Positions 54,900-64,000 of a stretch of DNA of 64,000 nucleotides are shown here, piece after piece (within the stretch, counting starts at the first letter, position 1; every line of letters starts with the position of its first letter). Under the pieces are notes generated by a model. It ran no database searches, was not told where the DNA came from, and worked only from the letters and a program-made list of their open reading frames with translations. This stretch comes from Cheiracanthium punctorium (taxonomy: Eukaryota > Arthropoda > Arachnida > Araneae > Cheiracanthiidae). Made by a program: the position numbers and the translations under genes. The stretch is from NCBI GenBank assembly GCA_038373885.1, contig JAWZYV010013551.1, forward strand, positions 62,001 to 126,000, in the 5' to 3' direction.

Positions 54900-55690
54900 C
54901 TCGCTCTGGGAACTACTTCTATGAAATACAACGGAAGTGATAGGTATCGTGTGTATAAAGACGGCTTAAGGACAGATTGTGGTAGTAACGTTGGAACAGG
55001 AGTTTACAGCAATATTTCCTCGCTTAATTCCCGATAGTTAATATGCTTCCGACATTGATGAAGAGGTAGAGAGAATCCGAATATCTCTGAAATATATATA
55101 ATTGATTTGCCGCCCTGTTTTGTTTAGAAAGATGGTGTTTTTCTCTGACTCAATGCATACAAGAGTATCTGTATCTTCAACAAATTTTCACACAACAATA
55201 GACTCCTTGAATGTAGATCTTTATTTATTTATCAGCTGAATTCATTGATAGATAATATTACTTTCAAGCAGATTACATCTCACTGTGGAGTCCCTGACAA
55301 TAATGCCGCAGACGGTCTGGGCAAAAAGGGCTCATCAATCTTTCAACCACCCAGTAGACAATCAAAACTATTCAATCAAGAAGTTTGAATCAATAACATA
55401 CATAAAATCATGAGGATGAAATCTCATCAAGAACTGGCCAGCAAAAATAGTCATAAACCTTGCTATCAGAGATGACTCTGAATCTTCTTTTCGCCTAAGC
55501 ATGGGGCATTTGCCAAGCAATTTTTTTTCTCCCCTCCAGAGCCCTGCTTTCCCTTTTATAGTTCCAAAATGAATGTTAGATTCCAAATTTCAATGTTATG
55601 AAATGTATGCTTTGCATCTATCCCGTGGTCCAGCTTTACTTGGCGGAACTGTGTGCAGACGTTTGTTGCAAACGGGAGATCTTATGAGCA
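54900..55690 (+). mobile_element. LINE 3' fragment B: RNase H domain and C-terminus, frameshifted
   Basis: An RNase H domain is spread over several frames: YKDGLRTDCGSNVGTGVYSN (Asp codon 54960-54962; Lys replaces the usual Thr), then DIDEEVERIRISLKY, VFFSDS (Asp 55147-55149) and SHCGVPDNNAADGLGKKGS (Asp 55311-55313). The order and spacing match LINE RNase H. Further on, SESSFRLSMGHLPSN is the counterpart of LSGHDCPAEHL in fragment A, and EMYALHLSRGPALLGGT follows. At least three frameshifts and several stops make it dead. It lies directly after the tail of fragment A in the same orientation. Confidence 0.75.
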
Positions 55691-56822
55691 AATCCTTAAC
55701 TTCTTTTGTTCTGTTTTCTGTTTGCCCTTTCAGTATTTTCTGTTTTATTCGATTTTATTTGCCTGCCACAGGAAAACACTGTACCACTTTCTCTTCGAGT
55801 ATACTCAGTTGAAGTTTCAGGTCATTCTGAGCTTTGGTTTCTTTTTATTCCAGCTTTTTAAAAATTGAATTATTATCACCGTGTGTTTACGTGTAAAATT
55901 GTTACGAAAAATATAATCTCTTCGATAATATTTTTCAGTTTTTGTAATTAATCCTTATACACAAAGTTTTAAAAGCATCTTTATGATCCAACGGTTTCAT
56001 AAAAGTTTAAGTTTTAGCAGTATTTTAGTCTTCAATCATTGCTTTTTTATACCACAAAGTGTTTTTATCTCATGCCTCATGTGTTGAGAGCCATAACTTT
56101 TGTTTCTTTACAAAAGAAAAAATTACACTGGAAATTCTGCCAGCCTTTAATCATTATACTTCGATTTATTGTCTGTAAATTTTCCAGCTTAATGAATATG
56201 TCAGAGGCCTGTAAGATTATAAACAATACTTTAAAGCCGTTTTATTTTTAAAACCCAAGGGTACCAAATATTGGATGAAATATATCAACTATCATTTTCC
56301 AGTAGCGTATAAAGCCATTAAGAATCTTAATTAATTTAGGCAACTCGATCAAACAAATATTTAAATATCTTCTGGAAATACATTGTTTGACAAAATATAA
56401 GTTCCGAAGGAATTTATTCATCGCAGGATAAATAATTTCGATTTGAATGCATTCGGAAATCCTTTAAATTGTTTACTTTGATAAACTGAAATTTTTACTC
56501 TTAAATTAAATATATTTCCTATTAGCAATGGAATATTTTAGTGCTGTTAATTAAAATCTGATTTAATTCGTTTACAATTATTTAGTCAAAGAATAATGGT
56601 GATATAGAACAAAATTCCGGATTTTAAAACGTTAATGTCAATGTTAGAAAAAATAATCCTGTTTCGTGTATTTTACTTTAAATATATTTTAAACTCAGAA
56701 TACTGATAAAATTTTTCATAGAGTAAATGAAATGTCTATACATACAGTTAAATAGCAAGAATACTTACTAAATTACTCCACAATATAAATGTACTATACG
56801 CCTAGGCTTCACATGCAGCAGA

Positions 56823-56825
<3 letters not shown>
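55691..56825. other. No gene seen
   Basis: Possibly begins with 3' noncoding sequence of LINE fragment B. The frames 55573-55812, 55653-55868 and 56039-56251 have no known domain. Confidence 0.4.

Positions 56826-56860
<35 letters not shown>
56826..56860 (+). repeat. (CA)n(TA)n microsatellite
   Basis: CA dinucleotides to 56850, followed by five TA dinucleotides. It directly precedes the 160-bp tandem array. Confidence 0.9.
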
Positions 56861-56861
<1 letters not shown>

Positions 56862-56889
56862 AATTTCAGTTACGGGGATTATCTTGAAA

Positions 56890-57785
56890 CTGCCCACCAA
56901 AACTATTTTACAATCTTCGCCAAGTATATTCTAACTATACTTCACAGCTTTAAATATTGTTTAAAATGTGCATCATAATACATGAGTGTGCCGTGTTTGT
57001 CTTTCTTGGGTTAATTCCTACTTTAACGCCCCGGCTCACGCCAAGGTGGCGATAATTAAACATATGCAGTTACCATGACGATTTTTTGTATTAATTTAGA
57101 ATTAAATTGGCGATTTGAGACAACATGTAAGTACAGCATTCCGTTATATTTTTATTTATTTTGGGTTGCCGATTATTGTAGTTTTAATAATTAGTGTCTT
57201 CAAATTCCTTAACTGGTGAGTTTATCGCTAATTTGTTCACTTTAGTTTTCATCCAGTTCTTTTGGGAGCGTTGAAACTTGTGCATAACTCCTAGAGACCC
57301 ATGACAGCAAAGCTCGCCAAAGTGCGGGGATTTTTTTAGGTTGGTGAGAGTGGGGGGCGTTAAAATAGGAATCAATTCTTTCTTGTACCATAAAACACAT
57401 CTTTGGAATCGAAATCTATCTTAAAATCGCCTGCTGAAATTGCTTTACAATCTTCGCCAGGCATATTCCAACTATACCGTGTAGACATTTTAAATAATGT
57501 TTAGAATGGGCATCATAATCCATGAGTGTACAGTGTTTTCCTTCCTTTTTGCATAAAACACTTCTTCGGAATAGGAATCTGTATTAAAATTGCCTGCCAA
57601 AACTGTTTAACAATTTTCGCCAGGCACAGTCAAACTATACTTCACCTTTATAAATACTATTTGGAAAGTGTATCATAATCTACGAGTGTACCGTATTTGT
57701 CTTCTCTGTTCTATAAAAGAGTTCTTCGGAATTAAAATCTATATTAAAATCGCCTACTAAAACTATTTTACTATATTTGACAGGC
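56890..57785. repeat. 160-bp tandem array, four units, interrupted
   Basis: The landmark CAATCTTCGC/CAATTTTCGC recurs at 56911, 57448 and 57611, with a decayed CTATATTTGA at 57771. The last two spacings are 163 and 160; the first is 537 because an element of about 365 bp sits between. Other unit landmarks are GTGCATCATAATCCATGAGTG, ACCGTGTTTGTCTT, TTCTTCGGAATAGGAATC and ATTAAAATCGCCTGC. A single similar unit occurs at about 31165-31290. Confidence 0.85.
57011..57375. mobile_element. Inverted-repeat element inside the 160-bp array
   Basis: Left TTAATTCCTACTTTAACGCC, then CC and CTCACGCCAA; right, read inward, TTGATTCCTATTTTAACGCC, then CCCC and CTCTCACCAA. About 28 of the first 35 bases match. 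The outermost TTAA (57011-57014) and TCAA (57372-57375) may be a decayed TTAA duplication; an inner TTAA pair (57023-57026 and 57360-57363) is also symmetrical. No coding frame. Removing it brings the tandem units to roughly the normal spacing. Confidence 0.65.
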
Positions 57786-57972
57786 GTTTTATATTTATAA
57801 TAAATTGAAGCATTTTGGCACCAAATTTAGCGATCAGTTATCAAAAATTGCAAACCTTGTGCGACTTTCAACATCTTATTAACCCCCTCCCCCCTCTCCA
57901 CGTTATTTGGCAAGCACATTTGAAAATATATTCACCGTGACAGTTCATATCTGCAAAACGTGACGACAAGAT

Positions 57973-58070
57973 CGCGTAGACAAAATAGCGTAGACAAAAA
58001 TACGTTAGACAAAAGTCTCGTACAGAGCGAAATAAAACCCTAATGCTAAAAAAAAAAAAAAAAAAAAAAA
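57973..58070 (+). repeat. 15-bp tandem GCGTAGACAAAATA followed by poly(A)
   Basis: CGCGTAGACAAAATA, GCGTAGACAAAAATA and CGTTAGACAAAAG stand in tandem at 57973-58015. A 23-base A run occupies 58048-58070. The 83-codon minus frame at 57868-58119 is produced by these repeats and is not a gene. Confidence 0.8.
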
Positions 58071-58223
58071 CACCGTCGGATGATAGTGAAATATGGTGAA
58101 AGTTGTTTGATGTGAACACAAGTCTAGGAGTGGGCTAACAAAAATCAAAAGGCACTCCGCTTCTCCACGTCAATGCTATCCTGAAAGGTTGCCACCATCT
58201 TGTTTCACTGATTCCCAACATCC

Positions 58224-58276
58224 AGATAATATAGTTGATGATAATATAATTGATAATATAGTTGATAATATAGTCT
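58224..58276 (+). repeat. GATAATATAGTT tandem repeat
   Basis: Four near-copies of a 12-bp unit, one lengthened to 15 bp. Confidence 0.85.
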
Positions 58277-61200
58277 AGTACACCATGAAAAAGGTAGAAA
58301 AGAAGCACACACTTTGTTGAAGTTTTTTATTTTTTATATAAATTTTGTGGTTATTTATTGAATGACCCTTCTATAATCACACACAAATTTCCCGTATCAA
58401 ACTAATAGTTATATCCTTTAACAAGTCTATTCTTAACTTTTCTAAATTGAGCAACCATTGAGTCATTTCAGTCTTCTTAATAATCCATTTATATATACCT
58501 TAGATATACCTCGCTATGGGAGATAAATAATATTACACTTCCAAGTTATGTAATTATAGGTAACTAACTTCCACTCTTCAGTGAGGTATTCTGGAATCCT
58601 GAGGGATATGCTGGGTCAATTTTAATTAGGAAACCTCCAATCACTTTAATGCTCCATAATTGAACAGCCATACATTACTTTGACAGATAAGTGACAATCC
58701 AGTTGACTTGCAGTTAGATTACAAATATCTATAGGGATTTGAAATATAAATATATGTAAGAAAATTGTATAAAATCAATCTTACTCTAGAAAAGAGTGCA
58801 TGCTATTTAAAAGAGTAATTTAACATAATTTCCAAAAAAGAGCCGTTTTGACTATTCACGAGTAATTTCACTAAGTTGAAATTTATTATTTATCGATTGT
58901 CAAGCAAGTATGTCAAATCATTTACAAAAATTGCTCTGATTGCTTATGCGTACAGATAAATAGCCACCTGAATGATTCTTAAAATTACTATTGAAAAATA
59001 TGTCAGGTTGTATTATGTTTTGTAAAAATGGTCACTGCAAGTATTTAAAATACATTTATTTCTCAATTATATATTATAAAGGCTTCTTTATTAAAAAAAA
59101 ACTGTTTCTTTAATGATCATAAAGAATTCTTGGAAAACAAATGCCAGTATCACATTACTTATACCTACCTTATTTTATGGCTTGAAATTAAATTCGAAAT
59201 TTTTACATTAAGCTTATGTGTTATTTTATGGACAATTAAAGTTCCAGGTTTTGTTTTGTAACTGCAACTCAATCCTGCAAGGTTAAATATTAGATACGTA
59301 ATTTATTTATCGGATATTTATAAACTTTCAAAATTAATAATAAATTGTTTTCATATAGTATATAGAATAAATTATGTATATACAAACTTCGTACAGATGC
59401 ATATACTTACATATTAAGATATTCTTCATTGACGCAAATTAGTACGTATCATTCTGTTTGATATTACTGTCACGGCCTTGCAGCATTGGGAGGATTTTAG
59501 GACTATAAAAGAAGTAAGCTGTTTCTTTTCAAAATTATTTGATTGTAATGATTATTCTTTTATTTTTTTATTTATTGACAATTTCGTTCAAATAAATTAA
59601 GACGTCGAAATTTCATCAACGATCATGCAATATTGAATGATATTTTCAGAAATCGCTCAATCAGAATATATGGGTGCAGTGTTTAAGATAAGATTCAAAA
59701 TTCTTTAGCCAAAACATTTAAAATGAGGGAACAAGCAAAATGCTATAAGGCCTCAAAGGAAAAAAACCACTGTCTTGTTAGTGTGAAAGATTTTCTTCGA
59801 ATGCTTTCACAAAAAATTGAAGACCCTCTCGCGTTTGTTTTAAAATTTTGACAAGCCTTCTCGAATTTTACAAAAAATGCGATCGTACCTTAAATCCAGG
59901 ATGGGTGCTTTGAACCAATACTGAAAAAAAAAAAAACACATTTCAATAGAATTTTAATAGGGTGGTTCCTAAAGAAAAGGGGACATTTCTTTATAAAACC
60001 ATTAATACAGTGAATTTAGTGATTTTTGATTTTAACCCATATTTTTGAATCTTTGTCACAAGCACCGTTGCTGCGTAGCCCGGGGACATGAAGTAGTAGT
60101 GCATAACTATCCGGAAAAAAGATGTCCACTGATGTCCACTAATCTAGTGACGTGACTTATTTGCGCAACCACTAATGCATAAAGTGACTATGATTTTTTA
60201 AAAAGTCTTCACTGCATATAGTAAGTGCAGCTCTACAAACTCTGCATGTGACTGAGCTTTCAAAAGCTCTTTTGATTTACCAATCTAGAATAATAAAAAT
60301 AAGAATCTACTAAGAATATATAAGAATCTTTCATTTATAAAATAAAATAAAAATTTCTGCATGTCTCGTTATTCTAAAACTTAGTGTAGTAATAATTAGT
60401 AATAATAATAATCATTGAGTCCCACTGTTTAAAAATTATTAATTAAACAAACCAAAATTTCTATTTCTTAAATAAAAAAGAAAAAAAAGCTTAAAATATT
60501 GACTGCTGATGTCCGCTAGTCTAATCAGCTAGTTCCGTTCTTCAGACAGGGGAATGAGGCTTACTTTCACAACCACAAACGCATAAAGTAAAAATTAAAA
60601 TATGTATCCAGTGATTCCGATTACTCAGCTGAAATGCTTAGGGGAAGCTCTCATGCCTACTAGAAGAAACTTCGTTTTCCAGTCATATAATTCCGCCACG
60701 CTACTTCACTGCCTAGCGAGTTACTATGGTTCCCCTGTCAAGGTGAAAACCTTCAGTCATAAATGAACAAACACCTGCTATCCGAGCGGAAGGAAAAGAA
60801 AATGTAATCTGCTCTGTACGTCACAAATAGAAAAAAAGTACTTCATATCACTATTTTACAAATAATAATGATAATAATAATAGCTGGACAAATCTTCTTT
60901 CAAAATAATCATCAACTTTTTTAATAGCAATATGATGAGGAATAAATTTACAGCCATTTAGTGAAAATTACATATGTTTAAAATTGGAATTTTTGGGCGT
61001 AAAAGAGAAAGGTACGATCATGAAGCAAAGCTCATTTAAAAATGCATTTTCTGGAGTTTTAGATTAGATAAAAACATAGTTTACAGATGAGAAATCAGCT
61101 TCCATAAAGTACGTCTTGCATAAAATATGCCTGAGCATAAAGTTCCCGAAAAATCACCGGAAAACGGCCAAACCATAAAATAACTGAATAAAATCAAAAT

Positions 61201-63001
61201 TCATTTAATTGTTTTTCTGGCAATAGCTGTCTTTAGTACTATTCAGTCAGTGCGCAGAATTCGGTCTAGTTACGACAACTAGGCGTCTATAAGGAACAAA
61301 TATACAGACAGACATAAAGACACCAAAGCTCTTTTGTATATATTATAAAACACACATGTTGACCCATTTTAAAACGTCTGATTAAAATGTCTTAGAATAA
61401 TAATATTTCCCCCGAGAGTTTTCATATCTAACAAATATTTGTACTGCTATCAACAAACTACATTAATATTGAATTCTGAAATTCTCCCAGCCACAACCGT
61501 TCTGTGCCAATAGACTGAAAGCGGTTGTTTAAAATTTATGACTGCATTGCTGATTCTTTCAAAATATGTTTCAGGAAAAAATCTTCTGTGCTTCGATATG
61601 CGGGTATTTTAAATGTTTTAATGTATAACTACTAAACGAAAAAAAGAGTGCAAATAAAATATTCTTTCGAAATACGTAGAATATTGCTTATGTAACGTTT
61701 TCAATAAAAATACTAAACACAATTGGATCAATTCGAGCATCAGTGATGTTTTACTTCAACAAAAAGTTAAATATTTCATTCTACAGTTGAGGTACTTTGG
61801 TTTACACCCACATATGCCTGGAGAACCTTTTAATATTGATGCGGAAAAAAAAATCTGGCTTACACTCTGAAATGTACTGTTAATTTTATTCATATTAATG
61901 GTTTTCTTTTATATTGTGGTAAATTAAGCAAAAGGTGATGATGTAGCCCGTTTCTTTTAATTTTTAAGCGAAGCAATGCCGCGTACTTTGAAGAAATTTT
62001 TTATATATTGAATGTTTTTCTTTTGAGGGTTTGCAAAGAAGGTTTTTATAAAAGTATTCAAAGTTATTTCCATGACGATACATAGTTTTAAACTTGAAAA
62101 CAGCTCAAAAAATATTTTACCATCTAAAAAGAAGCACATTTCTTGCTATTTAACTTTAGTATTTCGTTTGAAGTATTTTTTTTATATGTTTCAATTCCCT
62201 ATTTTTTAAAATGTTGAATGATAAAAATGACTGAATTCCATAGATATCTGATTATAGACATGAATAATCTCGTTTTTTTTTTTTAAATCCTATATTGTAC
62301 ACATCGATAATGAATTTTTAGACACCATGAAGCCAATATTAAAGCGACCTTTTGGATTTTAGGCATCATTTTGAGAGTCTAAGCACATACACAACGGATT
62401 TTTATAAATTTTGGTATGCAAATAGTATATTCGAGACTTTTTTCTTATTTTCAGGTTTAGTTTGTGATTGTTGATAAATATTAAGAAGTTTGGACTTACT
62501 GTGAATAATTTCAGCGTTTTGTGCATCGTTAAAGTTCTTTCAGAATGCTGGTACTCTGTTTTATAGAGTTGTTTAATTTTTTTTAACATTGCACTTTTTC
62601 TGCAATGTCAATGACAAAATCATGAAGCTTGTGTTGAAGGTTAATCAAGAGCTTCAATATTTAACGCTGCCAATTCATATACAAACAATGAATTAGTTTA
62701 ATTTTACACATAATTTCATAGATTTAAAAAAATTGTTTTATATATTGAAAAATACATTTTGTTTAAAGTATTACAAAAATGGACGGTTTATTTTTGTGTA
62801 ATTATATTACTCACATAAAATTATTTCGTACATATTTGTGTACATTTACTTGGTTTTGGAGACGTGTGTACTGATGATGTATGTTAAATAGTTATGTCGC
62901 ATGTAAGTATTCATACATGCATTATTTGATATAAATTCTCAAATTGTCTTTTAGGGCTGTTATTTATTTGTGCCCCAAAACCGGGTCAGCTGCATACTAT
63001 A
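58277..63001. other. No gene seen; one diverged direct repeat at 60.1 and 60.5 kb
   Basis: About 4.7 kb of AT-rich DNA. GATGTCCACTAATCTAGTGACG..ACTTATTTGCGCAACCACTAATGCATAAAGT (about 60129-60185) reappears as GATGTCCGCTAGTCTAATCAGC..GCTTACTTTCACAACCACAAACGCATAAAGT (about 60508-60588). AACAAATATACAGACAGACATAAAGACACC at 61294-61322 looks like a repeat tail. The frames at 61957-62139 and 62359-62589 have no domain. Confidence 0.4.
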
Positions 63002-63305
63002 GGCTTGACCGTTACAAGTTCCTTAGATGCTGATCGTTTTATTAAGGGATGCCAGTAGGCAAGTAATTGTTTCCATGAATGGTCACCTAATTTTGAACAA
63101 ATTCGAGATGAGAGACCTAGCACTGTGATTGTCATCCGCAGATGCATCGTTTGAACATGGCGGACGTTCGAGCCACGGCAGATTTTACGTGCGCCAAGCT
63201 CCCATTAGCGTACATAGTCCCACAACAATCCAGTCGAGAGAGGTTGTTACCCTCTCAAACGTTGACCAAGGTCGGCGACGCTTCAGTTTTGGTGATCCTG
63301 GGGCA
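63002..63305 (-). repeat. Interspersed repeat family W, copy 6, diverged
   Basis: Begins GGCTTGACCGTTACAAG (the same edge as copy 3, GGCTTGACCGCTACGAG) and continues GCCAGTAGGCAAGTA, GATGAGAGACCTAGCAC, CGGCAGATTTTACGTGCGCC, CTCCCATTAGCGTACATAG, TCCCACAACAATCCAG and ACCAAGGTCGGCGACGCTTCA. More diverged than copies 1-3. The 79-codon frame at 63129-63368 is incidental. Confidence 0.65.
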
Positions 63306-64000
63306 AGCGATTTAGGGCTTTTTCAAAAATCATTTTACTTAATTAAATGCTGCAACAACAGCTTATAAATTGTCAGAGTTAGGATTTTCGCAAAAATGAA
63401 CATAGATATTTACTATTTTAAAATGTAAAAAATGTCTTAGTTTATAAAATTATTTTTTTTTTGAAACACTCGCATGTACATATTTAAATGTTTCCCCTTT
63501 TATTACATGCTTTTTTGAAAATAGATTCTATTTTTTGTTGAATGATGATGCTAATGTTGTGAGCACACTAAAAAGAAAACAAAGAAGAAATTTGTATAGC
63601 AGTAACAATATTTCTCACATTTTTTATACGGCATTAAACAGTATAAAATAAAGGAAAAAGAATTCAGTTGCCGGATCATAAACTTTTGAAATCTCATCGT
63701 CACTCTCGGAAAAGAAAGACAAATAAGCATAATTTATTCAATGCTCCTAAGAAATAGTCGTGCCTATGATTTGGGCAAATTGCAGGGAAACCTTTTCTTG
63801 AACTATTCATTTCGCATTGGATGTCAAAACGGCATCAAGTTTCTATTGAACTGAGCAGGAAAAATCGATTTGCTATTAAAAGTCCATAAATACATTCTTC
63901 TGAAGTATTTTCAGTCGTGAAAGGGGTTTCTGAATAATTTCAAACATATTGATGTGACATGACCGTAACTTATATCAACTCAGTTCATTGTCTGGATGCA
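63306..64000. other. No gene seen
   Basis: AT-rich sequence to the end of the window without recognisable motifs. Confidence 0.45.

Noticed and set aside
1..64000. CRISPR array, operon or prokaryotic defence system
   Set aside because: No regularly spaced identical repeats with unique spacers and no bacterial-style genes; the tandem repeats present are minisatellites or transposon-internal.

Overview
The window looks like a stretch of nuclear DNA from an AT-rich animal genome, most likely an arthropod and possibly an arachnid. The lineage is inferred from the mix of elements: mariner, Tc1, hAT, pogo/Tigger and piggyBac-like DNA transposons, tRNA-type SINEs and a non-LTR retrotransposon. The species cannot be read from the sequence. 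There is no operon-like layout, no bacterial gene set and no open frame longer than 145 codons. I found no convincing host protein-coding gene and no intact tRNA or rRNA gene. The window is intergenic or deeply intronic DNA built up by repeated transposon insertion, nesting and decay.

Layout. 0-10 kb: a foldback TTAA element (family P, copy 1), then a nested cluster at 3.5-5.55 kb (mariner-like shell, LTR-like block, transposase remnant, young TA element), and two tandem-unit or inverted-end repeats at 8.6-9.3 and 9.6-10.1 kb. 10-20 kb: mostly unassigned AT-rich DNA with a 42-bp-arm palindrome, a second LTR-like block and SINE copies. 20-28 kb: a 1.4-kb candidate transposon studded with an AATTGACAC motif, a hAT-like remnant, P copy 2, a 36-bp minisatellite and a pogo/Tigger N-terminal exon fragment. 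28-35 kb: a dense mosaic of families P, Y, Z and W and a separate foldback TTAA element. 37-39.4 kb: a 1.5-kb TA element with repeated AAAGCGGG motifs that contains a SINE with a 13-bp target duplication and a 120-bp tandem array, abutted by a full-length family Z element. 41-45 kb: W repeats in tandem and a Tc1 transposase pseudogene split by one hAT MITE and followed by a second hAT element. 48-58 kb: W, a MULE-like MITE, a full-length family X element, more hAT MITEs with exact 8-bp duplications, two 3' LINE fragments, and a 160-bp tandem array interrupted by an inverted-repeat element. 58-64 kb: mostly unassigned, ending with another W copy.

No host genes act together here. The transposase and retrotransposon frames seen (mariner, Tc1, pogo/Tigger, LINE RNase H/C-terminus) are all broken, so the non-autonomous elements would depend on transposases encoded elsewhere. 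Family letters (P, X, Y, Z, W, R, S, H, M) are local labels for sequences that match each other inside this window; they are not database names. Boundaries were read by eye and may be off by several bases.
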